A stretch of DNA of 64,000 nucleotides from Streptomyces phaeolivaceus (GCF_009184865.1 NZ_CP045096.1:6386001-6450000), one strand, 5' to 3'. Counted from the first letter of the stretch, positions 7,641-17,075 are shown. A program made the numbers and translations. Notes: generated by a model from the letters alone, not told the origin.

Positions 7641-8612
7641 CTACGGCGTGAGCGTTTCGGCGATCAGGCCCGCCACCTCGGCCACCAGCGGGTTGTCCGA
7701 GGGGCCCTCGGGGGCGTGCTTGGTGGTGAGGACGGACAGGACGAGGGGCGGGCGGTGGGGCGGCCAGACGACGCCGACGTCGTTGGCGACGCCGTAGGAG
7801 GACCCGCCGCCGGTCTTGTCGGCGAGCGTCCAGTCGGCCGGAAGGCCCGCGAGGAAGCGCTCGACGTTGGTCGAGTTGGCGATCAGCCAGCCGGTCAGCA
7901 GCTCCCGGTCCGCGTCCGGCAGAGCCCGGCCGAGGAGGAGCCGCGCATACGTCCCGCCGATGGCCCGGGGCGTCGTGGTGTCCGTCTTCCGCCACGGCTC
8001 CGCCGAGTTCAGCGCGGGCTCCCAGCGGTCGAGACGGGTCGTCCGGTCCCCGAGCGAACGGCTGAAGCGGGTGATCGCGGTCGGCCCGCCCACCTCGCGC
8101 AGCAGCAGATTGGCCGCCCCGTTGTCGCTGTGCGAGACGCTCGCGGCGCACAGTTCCGCGACGGTCATACCGGCCTCGACGTTCGCGGGCCGACTGGTGA
8201 CGGGGCAGTAGCCCGCCGCCTCGACGTACTCCTTCGTGTAGTGGATCCGCTTCGCGAGGTACTCGCCGTCGCGGTCGAGGTCCCGTAACACCACCGCCGC
8301 GCCGAGCGTCTTGAACACCGAGCAGATGGGGAACAGCTCGTCCGCGCGGTACGCCACCGTCCGCCCCGTGGCCGTGTCATGGGCGAACACCCCCACCCGG
8401 GCGGCGTGTTCGCGCTCCAGTTCCGCCAGCCGGGGGGACAGCCCCGCGTCGCCGGGGGCGGAGGCGTACGCCGTTCCGGCACCCAGCGTCCCCAGCGTTC
8501 CCACCGTTCCGAGTGTCCCGAGCGCCCCCAGGGCACCCGTCGCGCCCAGCCCCGTCAGCCCGCCGAGGCCGAGCACCGTACGACGGCCCGGCCGTGATCC
8601 CGTGGTTTCCAA
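7641..8612 (-). CDS. Class A beta-lactamase, secreted
   Basis: 323 residues. All class A motifs are present: SVFK with the acylated Ser at 98, SDN at 162-164, EPALN with the general base Glu at 198, and KTG at 266-268. The N-terminus has a twin Arg (GRRTVLG) and a long Gly/Leu/Thr segment ending in AYA, so Tat export and cleavage near residue 50 are likely. The LGxLGT repeats in the signal peptide are unusual. It hydrolyses beta-lactams outside the membrane. No blaR/blaI pair is adjacent, so regulation is not visible. Confidence 0.93.
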   Translation of the reverse strand: METTGSRPGRRTVLGLGGLTGLGATGALGALGTLGTVGTLGTLGAGTAYASAPGDAGLSPRLAELEREHAARVGVFAHDTATGRTVAYRADELFPICSVFKTLGAAVVLRDLDRDGEYLAKRIHYTKEYVEAAGYCPVTSRPANVEAGMTVAELCAASVSHSDNGAANLLLREVGGPTAITRFSRSLGDRTTRLDRWEPALNSAEPWRKTDTTTPRAIGGTYARLLLGRALPDADRELLTGWLIANSTNVERFLAGLPADWTLADKTGGGSSYGVANDVGVVWPPHRPPLVLSVLTTKHAPEGPSDNPLVAEVAGLIAETLTP

Positions 8613-8999
8613 GGTCTTCTCCCTGTCCGGTCGTGATCTCTGTCCGCCTCTGAGGACGTCACCACCGCAACACCGGTTTCCCTCACCCCACCCGGGACGT
8701 CGGAGTTCTCACCGGGGGCGGATCGTCAACACCAGCATCGTCAGCGGTGGTTCGGCGGCCAGTGTGGTCGCGGGGCCGGTCCCCGGCATGGGCGCCCGGG
8801 TCGGCAGCGCGGATTCATGCTGGCCCAACAGGTCGGTATCGACGTCGAGTTCGCGGCCATCCTGATCAGCGCTACCCCGTACGCATCGAGGTCGACCACC
8901 ACTGGAACGCCCTCGCCCGCGAGGTCACGTGACCAGGACGAAGCCACCAGGGGTGACGCATACGGGCTGCCCGAGCGCCGCGTGCGCGCGCGGTTCGGT
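8613..8999. other. Intergenic region, no recognised gene
   Basis: Upstream of the beta-lactamase (leftward) and downstream of the three-gene caspase operon (also leftward). A plus-strand frame ending at 8930 (…VEVDHHWNALAREV-like) reads coherently over about 25 codons but has no start, ribosome binding site or known family; it may be a relic. The beta-lactamase promoter should lie at 8613-8700. Confidence 0.4.
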
Positions 9000-9650
9000 T
9001 CAGCAAGCCGCTCCGGTGCTCGCGCTCACGGCCTGGGACCCCCAGTCGAACCTACGCAGGGTGTCCTTCGAGTCCTTGCCCGAGGCACCGCCGGACTTCA
9101 GTTGCAGCGTGACCCCCTTGTCGTCGAGTTCGACGAGCTTCCCGCACACGCTCCCGTCGCGCGTGTGCACGGTGACGGACATGGCCTCCTTGTCGGCCGC
9201 AGGCGCCAGCCAGGTCACCATCACCCCGGTGGCCGTCGCGAGAACACCTGCCACGGCGAGCCACCGGGCGCAGTTGATCAACTTCGCGACTCGTCGGGTC
9301 TCAGTGGCTTCCCACTTCAGGAGCCGGGCACCGTCGGCGCGCGTCAACGCGGCGCCCGGACGTCCATGTGCGGCCGAGGCGGCAGCGAAAGCCGACGTCA
9401 GCAGGGCCAGCAGCCCGGCCGCCATGGCCAGGACGACGCCCAGGCGGTAACCCGACGTCAGTTCCGCCACGTTCTCACGACCCTTGAGCACGAGCACCGC
9501 TGCCAGGAGCGCGGTGGCCGTGGCCAGGAAGTTGCGCCAGCCTTCCGCGTGATGGCGAGCGATCTCCAACTGCGACTGCAGCATGCCGTGGAGCCGCTCC
9601 TGCGCCTCCATCCGCAGCGAGCGGGCCGTCCGGCGCCGGACGGGGGGCAT
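9000..9650 (-). CDS. Small membrane protein of the caspase-GHKL operon
   Basis: 216 residues. Residues about 40-60 (FLATATALLAAVLVL), 68-92 (YRLGVVLAMAAGLLALLTSAFAAAS) and 130-152 (WLAVAGVLATATGVMVTWLA) are membrane segments. A C-terminal domain of about 60 residues (SVTVHTRDGSVCGKLVELDDKGVTLQLKSG) looks like a small beta-barrel and, with three membrane passes, may be on the side opposite to the charged N-terminus. The ATG shares its A with the TGA of the upstream gene (TGATG), so translation is coupled. No known family. Its position suggests a membrane-acting effector or anchor for the caspase-ATPase protein. Confidence 0.7.
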   Translation of the reverse strand: MPPVRRRTARSLRMEAQERLHGMLQSQLEIARHHAEGWRNFLATATALLAAVLVLKGRENVAELTSGYRLGVVLAMAAGLLALLTSAFAAASAAHGRPGAALTRADGARLLKWEATETRRVAKLINCARWLAVAGVLATATGVMVTWLAPAADKEAMSVTVHTRDGSVCGKLVELDDKGVTLQLKSGGASGKDSKDTLRRFDWGSQAVSASTGAAC

Positions 9651-9973
9651 CAGCTAGTTCCCTGGGCGGGAATCAGCACGGGCCACCACGCGCCACAGCC
9701 GGAGAACTCATCGTCGTTCCCGGGGTGGGTGATCGGGCAGGAGCAGTCCATCTGCCGTTCGAGGTCCTGGCCGGTGGCCTTGCGCCGCCACGGCAGCCCC
9801 TTCGGGATGGTGCCGGGCCGGACGTCGACCAGGGTGTACTCGTTCCAGCCGTGGCATACGGGACAGGTGCCCGTGAACACCAGATGCCCGGCCGCGTCCG
9901 TACGGGAGTCGATGTCCGGCGGCGGCTGGACCTCCTGCTCCTTGTACGCGACATCGTCATGGACGGGCTGCAT
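9650..9973 (-). CDS. Cys-rich (zinc-ribbon-like) protein of the caspase-GHKL operon
   Basis: 107 residues. The ATG at 9973 has GGAGGAGAGGAG just upstream. CPVCHGWNEY and, later, DCSC-x4-HP and GCGAWW give four to five Cys and one or two His that could bind zinc. It overlaps the end of the 1719-residue gene by 17 bp and touches the start of the membrane-protein gene, so all three are one transcript. Function unknown; a substrate, adaptor or sensor role for the caspase protein is inference. Confidence 0.72.
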   Translation of the reverse strand: MQPVHDDVAYKEQEVQPPPDIDSRTDAAGHLVFTGTCPVCHGWNEYTLVDVRPGTIPKGLPWRRKATGQDLERQMDCSCPITHPGNDDEFSGCGAWWPVLIPAQGTS

Positions 9974-12900
9974 GCGTGCTCCTCTCCTCCGGGACTCCGG
10001 AGTTCTCCGGCGGCAGCCGGAACGCGAACAGGGGGGCGTAGTAGGCGAGGCGGTCCCGCACCTCACCGCATGACAGATCGGTCTCCTCCGACGCCAACAG
10101 GATGTGCTCGTCCGGCACTTCACCCGCCAGAGCGGGCTCGCTGCCGCTGAGCCGACGGGTGAGGACGATGACGTCGCGCCAGTCGGGAGCGTGGTCGTCG
10201 TCCGCGGGCACAGGGCACTCGACGACGACGCCGCACGCTGTGTACGGGACGAGCGCCTGGAAGGTCGACCGCAGCCCCAGGCCCATCCGCACCGCGGTCA
10301 CGGTCAGCGCCAGGGGTGTCACGATCCCCCGATTCAGGGGTTCGTACGACAGCAGGCTCTCCACGGCCAGGGCGGCCCGCTCGTCCGGCTCCTCCCACTG
10401 TCCGTCCGGGCGAGGCGCCGCGCGGGGCACCGGAGGCGCACCGAGGGGCTCGTACTCGCGCAGCCGCGCCATCGCCTCCGGCACGCTGATGCCGTGGGCG
10501 TGCGCGTACGGGACGATGTCCGCAAAGGTGATCTCGGTCTTCCAGTGAGAAGTCTCCACCGAGCTCAGTGCTTCGACCTCGATCAGGGTCGGTTCCAGAT
10601 GCTGGGCCTCGGGGGGCACTTCGGCGACGTCGATGCGGTAGGGCTCGGCCTCCGCGCGCACCGCTTCGGCGGTGTCACCGAGGGTGCCATGGCGTTCGGC
10701 CGCGAGTGCCACGAGGAACAGGTGGTCGACGCGGTTCGAGGTGGGGTCGTATTCGATCCCAAACGACCAGGACTGGTCCCGGAAGCGAAGATTTCGTTCG
10801 TCATCCGTGAGGAGATGCGGACGATTACCCCGCGGGATGTCCACCCACCTGCGGACGGCATCGACGGCGGCGCCGTCCACCACCCCCGCGGCGGCCAGGG
10901 CTTCGACGGACCTGACCATGCTCTCCGGGGATTCGCTCGCGGAGGCGTTCGCCATGGTGCGCAGGGTCGTCCACGTACTAAGCGGCTGATGGTTCCGCTC
11001 CGCGACCATGGGGAGGCTTGTCCACCACGCTGACGCCTTGACCCCTTCGAGAGGGCCTGGTGAGACGTCACCCAGGCCCAGTGACCCGGTGATCCCCCGC
11101 AGGTACTCGGCCGTGGTGCCGACATCCGGGTCGTCCCGCCTCGCCGAGAGACGGGCGAGTCCCAGAAGAGTGAGGGGCCCGTTCAGACGGCGTGGCCATA
11201 GGAAGGATTCGTTGAGCTCCGGCTGTATGGCGTTCACCGTGCCGAGTTCGTCTTTCGTTCCCGCTTTCCCCGTGATACGGAATCCGAACGGTGCGAAGGT
11301 GCGGGCGGTGTTCAGCACGTCGGACACTTGCAAGCCGGCGTTCGCCGCGACGTAGGCGGCGACGGCCGGGGTCACCAGAGCGGGAAGTCCGCCCAATCCT
11401 GAGCCCCCGAGGAGAACACGCGTTTCGTCCCGGTCGGGTATGTGTCTTGCGAGCTCCCCGAGTTCCGGGGGTTCCGGAATCCCGGGATCGAGGACTCGGA
11501 GCCCATGGACGAGCTCGGCGATTTCCCCCAGGGGTCTGCCCGACTGGCCTGCGGTGCGGAGAATCGGGAGATGAAGGGGCGCGTCGAGGCCGTCCGAACG
11601 GAAGGGGCCTCCCCTACTGAGCGCATATGCGCCGTACAGGTCGGGATGGAGCGGGTCAGCCTCCATCCCGTCGAGTTTCCGCAGGTCGTTCACCTCGGGC
11701 ACGGCCATACCGGTGACAGCGTACCGCCGCAGGGTACGCAATGCCGTCCGCAGGTCGTGTCCACCACCCCGGGACATATGGAGGACCGCCGTCAAAGGGC
11801 GTTCCAGATGGCCCTCTTCGCGGAACAACAGCGCGTCAAGCGCGGTGGGTCCGGGGAACCCTTCCGGTTGCCCGATGACCCATCGTGCATCCCTTCTGTG
11901 TCTGAGGCCGTCGCTCAACAGTTGCGCCCGCCACGTCTGGAAAAACTGGAATCCGGAGCCCGATGCTCCGCTGTAGCGCCCTGCGGACCTGTCGTAAGGA
12001 AGGCAACCGAGCCGTGCCAGGGAGTCGTGTATGGCTGGCGTGCCGCTGCTGTGCCACTCGTCCACGGAAACCTTGATGTCGGTGGCCAACAGACGTTCCA
12101 GGACGATCTCGCCCAGTCGGTGGTCGTTGTGGACGAGTTCCCACAGCCACTTCAGAGGCATCGGATCCCACTGCGTCAACGCGTCCACGGCCGCGCTCAG
12201 TTCCTGGTACGCGAGGTCCTTGTCGAAGTGTTGCAACTTGTTGCGATTGGCGCTGAGGTCGGGCGCGTGTCTGCGCCGCAGGTTGATGACATATCCGTGG
12301 GGGCTGTCGTTCTCGTCGACGAAGATCCCGTCCACGAGGCGTGCGCCCTGATCGTGCACCCACCAGATGCCGTCGGGCGTCGTTGCCTGGGGCACCGCGA
12401 GCGTGACATCGGGCTTCAGTTCGTTCGGTTCCCAACGGTCGTCCCGGGGATTGTCGAGGCACTCATTGACGACAAGGGTCGTGGGACAGTGCCAGACCTG
12501 CTTCCGAAGGAACTTGATCAGCGAGCGGAGCCGTGCGGAGGCCTCGGGCCGCAGATACAGCCGGACCACGGTGCCCGCGTCCCCGAGTTCGGCCTTCGTG
12601 ATGTGCATGAGCCCCGAGTCCGCCACGACGTCGACGCGGTGGGCGCGACCGTCGGCGGTGCGCCCGGACTCGTTGGCCGGCCGAGTGACGACGGTGATCT
12701 GCTCGGCCAGCATGAAATAGCTGAAGACGCCGATTCCGAAGCGGCTGTTCAGCTCGGGGTCGATACCCGCGCGGCGCCAGCGGCGCAGCTCCCGGACTCG
12801 CGTGGGGGACTGTTCGTAGCGGCGTCCGGCCCGCGCGAAGAGGTCGCGCAGCTCCTCCTCGGTCATGCCGATGCCGTGGTCCACGCACTCGATGTAGAGC

Positions 12901-15116
12901 CGCTGGTCGTCGTCCCGCCCGACGGTGAACTCGATGGTGTGCTCGGCCAGCGGCTTGACCCCTGAGCCTCCGAAATCGCTCAGCCCGGTCTGCTGGGCGT
13001 ACCTCTGGCGGGCCCAGCGGCGACGGCACGCGTCGAGCGCGTTCTGGTACAGCTCGCGGACGGCTAGCATGCGGTCGCCGTACAGCTGGGTGCCCATGAT
13101 GAGAGGTTTGACCCCGTCCTCGGAGAGTTGGAAGCGTGGCGGGGGCGCCTCATAGTTCCTGTTCCCGTCGGTCAACAGGGCATCCGTGTTGACGTGTCTG
13201 GGCAGGGCGTCGAACAGTGCCTCGTTCGGCATGGACTTGAACAGGTTGCGGGCGGCCGCCGCGGCGGCGTGGGCCTGGCGTTCCAGCGCCACGTGCAGGG
13301 CGGCACTGCCGCATTCGGAGTGCAGGCTCCAGTCGACGCGCTGGTCCGGTGCCGGTGTTCCGGAGGGCGGCGGGGTTTCGTGGCCCACCGCGTAGTTCAC
13401 CGGGTGGAACTCGCTCCCACGGACCTGTGCGATCAATTCCTTCGGGTTCACCCCGAGGTGCAGCTCCCCGAGGTGGTCCACGACGATGCCGTCCAGTGCC
13501 CGGGGGTCGATCGCCAGGAGCTCGGCGATGTGCACAAGGCCCGCCAGTTCCCGGGGGCGCCACCACTTTCTGCGCCGCAGGCCCAGGAAGGTGTCAAGTC
13601 CGCCCTGCCATTCCTCGCCGTTCGGTGCACTGACCGCAGGCGGGGTGCGCATCTGCGAGATGACCTGCAGGAGGGCCGACCGCAGATGGTCCCGGCTTCT
13701 CACAGGTGGCCGCGGCCCAAGGGCGGCGGCGGACTCGGCTGCTTCCAGGAGCTGTTCCATGACGCCGCGCAGGCTGTCCAGGGCGCCGACGACCGGCCCC
13801 GGACCGGCGACCGCGGTCCAGAGCTGGTCCCAGTCGGCCAGCAGCCGGTGGCGGAGCCAGCTCTCGACGGCTTCGGCGGCGGAGTGCGATCCGGCTTCGA
13901 GGAGCCGTTGACGCTTGGCCTCGATGTTCTTGTACGCCCTGCGGACATCCACCATGTCCTCGCGCAGCAGCGGCCTGACGTCGTCTCCCCGGTCCGACGA
14001 ACGCGTCTGACGACCTGTCTTGTCCTCTTTCCCAGGAGCTTCGCGGAGGTACAGCTCCGCGAGGGCCCGGCGGCCGCATGCCACGGCTGCCTCCCGGAAG
14101 AACGGTGTCGCCAGCAGCGCGACCACTTCCAGCGCGCTCAGCCGCCCCTCGGGCGTGGCGGGGATCAGACTGTCGAGGCGTGCGACGACCCGCTCGGGGA
14201 ACTCGGCGTCGTCCCAGGGGTCAGGACCCGCCCTGTTCGGCAGCTCGGCATCGCGGCGGATGGCGACGACCTTGTTGATCAGCAAGCCGAGGGAATCCTT
14301 CAACCGGCCTTTGTCCACACCCGGATCGGCGATCCTGTCCCACAGCGCCGAATCGTGGACGACTCTGGCCCACTTCTGTGTGCCCGGCCCGCTCTTGCAG
14401 ATGACGCGCTCGTCGTGCTCGGCGGGTGTCTTCGCCGTGTCGTCCCGTCCGAGCCAGCGATCGTAGGGCTGGTGGCGGCGGTTGCCTCCGTGGTCCTGGG
14501 CGATCTCCCCGGTGCGACGCCGTACGTAGGTGATGACGTCCCTGACGGTTCTCGGTGTGGACTCGGGTGCGAGAGCCTCCGCCAGTGCCCGGCTCATGAA
14601 GCTGCCCGCCGCCGTGCCGAGCGCGGCCTGCCCCGGAGCACATGCGTGCATGATGAACACGTTCTCGCGTGAGCGCGAGGATGCCGGGACGGCCGCCGGA
14701 GGCTTGAACTCCCCGTCCCCGGACACCTCGTCACGACACGAGTCGAGGCACATCAACACGGTGGCCTGCGAGTCGAGTTGCTCGAAGAACACGTCGGGCA
14801 CGACCTCGACGAGGCCTTCTCGCCCCGCGTCGGCGTTCACGTGCCCCGGAACCAGGAACTCACGGTCGCCGATCCGTACCCCGTGGCCGGAGAAGTGGAC
14901 CAGAGCGAAGTCTCCGTCCCGACACTTCGCGAAGAACCTGCGAAGGGCGGCGTAGATCTCCCCGCGCCGTGTGGCGTCCAGGGTGTTCAGCACGGTCACG
15001 TCCGCCTCGGCGTAACCGGACCGAAGCAGCGACTCCTTGATGTGCTTCACATCTTCGCGGACGAACTCCAGGCCCGGCACCGGCACGGCGATCAGAAGCG
15101 CCCGTAACACGCCCAT
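9957..15116 (-). CDS. Caspase-like protease fused to an Hsp90-type GHKL ATPase
   Basis: 1719 residues. Residues 1-230 are a caspase-like (C14) domain: HFSGHG with catalytic His78 and CLDSCRDE with Cys127. Residues about 230-640 are helical. Residues about 650-860 are a GHKL ATPase of the Hsp90 type: N-box ELYQNALDACRR (about 688), G1 DHGIGM (about 745) and G2 SRFGIGVFSYF (about 789). The last 800 residues contain two similar segments (SVPEAMARLREYEPLG and SCGEVRDRLAYYAPLF) that look like winged-helix repeats seen with such ATPases. From memory, caspase plus Hsp90-like ATPase proteins are predicted bacterial conflict or suicide modules. A GTG two codons in (15110) has a better-spaced GGAG than the ATG. 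First gene of a three-gene operon. Confidence 0.88.
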   Translation of the reverse strand: MGVLRALLIAVPVPGLEFVREDVKHIKESLLRSGYAEADVTVLNTLDATRRGEIYAALRRFFAKCRDGDFALVHFSGHGVRIGDREFLVPGHVNADAGREGLVEVVPDVFFEQLDSQATVLMCLDSCRDEVSGDGEFKPPAAVPASSRSRENVFIMHACAPGQAALGTAAGSFMSRALAEALAPESTPRTVRDVITYVRRRTGEIAQDHGGNRRHQPYDRWLGRDDTAKTPAEHDERVICKSGPGTQKWARVVHDSALWDRIADPGVDKGRLKDSLGLLINKVVAIRRDAELPNRAGPDPWDDAEFPERVVARLDSLIPATPEGRLSALEVVALLATPFFREAAVACGRRALAELYLREAPGKEDKTGRQTRSSDRGDDVRPLLREDMVDVRRAYKNIEAKRQRLLEAGSHSAAEAVESWLRHRLLADWDQLWTAVAGPGPVVGALDSLRGVMEQLLEAAESAAALGPRPPVRSRDHLRSALLQVISQMRTPPAVSAPNGEEWQGGLDTFLGLRRRKWWRPRELAGLVHIAELLAIDPRALDGIVVDHLGELHLGVNPKELIAQVRGSEFHPVNYAVGHETPPPSGTPAPDQRVDWSLHSECGSAALHVALERQAHAAAAAARNLFKSMPNEALFDALPRHVNTDALLTDGNRNYEAPPPRFQLSEDGVKPLIMGTQLYGDRMLAVRELYQNALDACRRRWARQRYAQQTGLSDFGGSGVKPLAEHTIEFTVGRDDDQRLYIECVDHGIGMTEEELRDLFARAGRRYEQSPTRVRELRRWRRAGIDPELNSRFGIGVFSYFMLAEQITVVTRPANESGRTADGRAHRVDVVADSGLMHITKAELGDAGTVVRLYLRPEASARLRSLIKFLRKQVWHCPTTLVVNECLDNPRDDRWEPNELKPDVTLAVPQATTPDGIWWVHDQGARLVDGIFVDENDSPHGYVINLRRRHAPDLSANRNKLQHFDKDLAYQELSAAVDALTQWDPMPLKWLWELVHNDHRLGEIVLERLLATDIKVSVDEWHSSGTPAIHDSLARLGCLPYDRSAGRYSGASGSGFQFFQTWRAQLLSDGLRHRRDARWVIGQPEGFPGPTALDALLFREEGHLERPLTAVLHMSRGGGHDLRTALRTLRRYAVTGMAVPEVNDLRKLDGMEADPLHPDLYGAYALSRGGPFRSDGLDAPLHLPILRTAGQSGRPLGEIAELVHGLRVLDPGIPEPPELGELARHIPDRDETRVLLGGSGLGGLPALVTPAVAAYVAANAGLQVSDVLNTARTFAPFGFRITGKAGTKDELGTVNAIQPELNESFLWPRRLNGPLTLLGLARLSARRDDPDVGTTAEYLRGITGSLGLGDVSPGPLEGVKASAWWTSLPMVAERNHQPLSTWTTLRTMANASASESPESMVRSVEALAAAGVVDGAAVDAVRRWVDIPRGNRPHLLTDDERNLRFRDQSWSFGIEYDPTSNRVDHLFLVALAAERHGTLGDTAEAVRAEAEPYRIDVAEVPPEAQHLEPTLIEVEALSSVETSHWKTEITFADIVPYAHAHGISVPEAMARLREYEPLGAPPVPRAAPRPDGQWEEPDERAALAVESLLSYEPLNRGIVTPLALTVTAVRMGLGLRSTFQALVPYTACGVVVECPVPADDDHAPDWRDVIVLTRRLSGSEPALAGEVPDEHILLASEETDLSCGEVRDRLAYYAPLFAFRLPPENSGVPEERSTHAARP

Positions 15117-15450
15117 CTCCGCGTATCCCCCTGTCTTCCGGTCCGTCGGCAGAGAAAGGGATTATGGCAGACGGGGCATTATGAGACGTACGGACGAATA
15201 CGCATGTCAGGAGCGCCCGGCCCTGCCCGAACTGCATCACTTCAGCCACCGGCAAGGGTGCGCCCGCGTGAGTGACCCACACGAAAAGCCGTTCCCGCAG
15301 ATCGTGGTCTGCGGGGCCGGAGTCGCCGGTGTCGTCGCCGCTCCACGAGGGCTCGGGTTGCGCGCTCGCACCGCCTGACGACCCGGCACCTCCCCGCACA
15401 TGACGAGGGCGGAGCCCGAAAGCTCCGCCCGCACAGGATGAGTTACCGGC
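15117..15450. other. Intergenic region upstream of the caspase operon
   Basis: No supported gene. Holds the caspase-operon promoter: a CATAAT-like -10 on the minus strand at 15161-15166, without a clear -35. A minus-strand frame near 15180-15300 (RLFVWVTHAGAPLPVAEV) reads protein-like but runs on into the caspase gene without a stop; I do not call it. Confidence 0.45.
15407..15430. terminator. Perfect hairpin terminator
   Basis: GGGCGGAGC, loop CCGAAA, GCTCCGCCC: a 9-bp perfect GC stem. It lies just upstream of the leftward DR-repeat gene (which begins at 16896 and ends at 15451), i.e. directly downstream of its stop, so it ends that transcript. No T-run, as is usual for Streptomyces. Confidence 0.7.
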
Positions 15451-16896
15451 TCAGGGCCACACCAGGCAGTACGGCTGATGTCCCGCCTCGTGCAGGCGGT
15501 GGCTGAAGTCCTGCCATTCGTGAAGGAGTTGGTAGACGTTGAACGCGTCGCGGGGGCCGCCGCGGTCCGGGACCGTCGACCAGATGAAGGCCGCCGCGCC
15601 GACCGCTTCCTCGCCGATGCCTCTGAGCGGGTCGACGACGGTCATCGGGAGCTTCACGACGGCGTAGTCGGGGTGGAGGACGACCAGTTCGAGCGGGGGC
15701 ACCTTGTGCAGGGGGACGCCTTCGATGCCGGTCAGCACCATCGCGGCCATGGTCTCCGGCTTGATCTTGGTGAACATGCCGTTCATGCCCAGCTCGTCAC
15801 CGCCGAGTTCCTCGGGGCGCATCGAGATCGGGACACGGGCGGCGGTCGCGCCGTCGGGCGCGCCGAAGTATTTGTACGTCACCCCCACCCGACCACCATT
15901 CCCGCTCCCCGCCCGGAGCCGGTTGACCACGTGGTCCAGGCCGTCCACACGGTCCGCGCTCTCCACGCGGTCCGTACGGTCCTTGCGGTCCGCGCGGCTC
16001 CTGCGTTCCGCGCGAGTCCTGCGATCCACGAGGTCAGGCCGGTCCATCCGGTCCGTCTGATCCATTCCGTCCACACGATTGACACGATCCACATGATCGG
16101 CGCGATCCATACGGTCCATACCGTCCATACGGCTGCGCCGCCCGATCCGCTCAGGTCCACCGCTCTGGATCCGGTCGGAACCAGCTGACGGGACCCGGTC
16201 GGAACCGCTCTGGAGGCGGTCACCACCGGTCTCGGCCCGGCCGTCACCCGCTTCCGAGCGGTCATTTCGGTCTGCCTGGTCTGCCTGGTCTGCCTGGTCT
16301 GCCCGGTCGGCTCTGTCCGCCCTGTCCATCCTGTCCGTCCTGTTCGTCCGGTCGGCTCGGCCGGGACGACCGGATCGGTCATTTCGGTCGGATCGGTCGT
16401 CGGTCCGACCGGACGGGGCGGCTCGGTCGGATCGATCGGCTCGGTCAGCGCGATCGGCACGGTCGCCGTCGCCCCGCGCGCCGTGTGAGTCGTGTGTGCC
16501 GTGTGCACTCTGCGGACCGTACACGCCCGGCCGACCCTGCGGGGGGTACGGGGGCTGTGACCCCGGCGACCCCACGATGGGGGGTACGGCCGGCGCCGGT
16601 GGCACGGGCGGTGTGGGGGGCGCGGGCGGTGGCGGCGGCAGGGACCCCTGCGGGCCCGGCGACGCACCCGCGCCCGGCCCGGCCGATCCGCTCAGCTCGC
16701 CCGGTGCGCTCCGCTCCGCGGACGCGCCGCGCTCCGGGGGCCCGCCCCGGTCGCTCGATCCGCCCCGCTCCTGCCGTGTCTCCGCGGCCTCCTCCGCCTC
16801 GCGCCGGTGCCTGCCCCGCCGGGCACGACGGGGACCGAGGTCACCGGTCCCCTCGCCCAGTCCGCCACCGCGATGCATATCTCCACCCGAACGCAT
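15451..16896 (-). CDS. DR-repeat protein with conserved C-terminal domain
   Basis: 481 residues. Residues 1-150 are charged, then Pro-rich; residues about 150-340 are a run of Asp-Arg steps (DRADRADR, DRMDRADR, ADQADQADQ) interrupted by Gly/Ser, clearly disordered; residues about 345-481 are a compact domain (VGVTYKYFGAPDGATAARVPI...MNGMFTKIKPETMAAMVLTGIEGVPLHKVPPLEL...FNVYQLLHEWQDFSHRLHEAGHQPYCLVWP). The C-terminal domain is a conserved actinomycete domain without a known function, found, as I recall, next to hemL. The repeat codons are short 6-9-bp units, so this part can change length quickly. A start at 16878 is possible. Confidence 0.75.
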   Translation of the reverse strand: MRSGGDMHRGGGLGEGTGDLGPRRARRGRHRREAEEAAETRQERGGSSDRGGPPERGASAERSAPGELSGSAGPGAGASPGPQGSLPPPPPAPPTPPVPPAPAVPPIVGSPGSQPPYPPQGRPGVYGPQSAHGTHDSHGARGDGDRADRADRADRSDRAAPSGRTDDRSDRNDRSGRPGRADRTNRTDRMDRADRADRADQADQADQADRNDRSEAGDGRAETGGDRLQSGSDRVPSAGSDRIQSGGPERIGRRSRMDGMDRMDRADHVDRVNRVDGMDQTDRMDRPDLVDRRTRAERRSRADRKDRTDRVESADRVDGLDHVVNRLRAGSGNGGRVGVTYKYFGAPDGATAARVPISMRPEELGGDELGMNGMFTKIKPETMAAMVLTGIEGVPLHKVPPLELVVLHPDYAVVKLPMTVVDPLRGIGEEAVGAAAFIWSTVPDRGGPRDAFNVYQLLHEWQDFSHRLHEAGHQPYCLVWP

Positions 16897-17018
16897 TTCT
16901 GGGCCGCGTGACCCCCGCCGCGCAACCCGATCATCGTGTCAGTGACCTCCCCCGCGACCGCCCGCCGAAACGTGCGCGGAAACACCAGTCCGCAGGATCT
17001 TCGGAGCCTCTGACACCA

Positions 17019-17075
17019 TGGCCTGTGTGAGCTATCCGTACGAAGCCCCAGTCTCTCAGACCGCCGAAGGCTGAG
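17019..17075 (+). other. 18-codon ORF resembling the HemL N-terminus
   Basis: ATG at 17019 to TGA at 17073-17075. Its residues [11 protein letters not shown] match the start of HemL (AYEAPVSQT) 190 bp downstream; over 28 bases the two DNA stretches agree at about 23. Likely a relic of an earlier hemL 5' end left by a partial duplication. A translated leader peptide is a less likely alternative. There is no clear ribosome binding site. Confidence 0.45.

Noticed and set aside
8747..8932. Plus-strand frame ending VEVDHHWNALAREV
   Set aside because: Reads well at the end but no start, no family and atypical codon use before it; kept only as intergenic note.
15182..15378. Plus-strand frame with FPQIVVCGAGVAGVVAA, like an FAD-binding motif
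   Set aside because: Only 25 residues look protein-like, no start signal, and the rest has no fold; chance match to GxGxxG.
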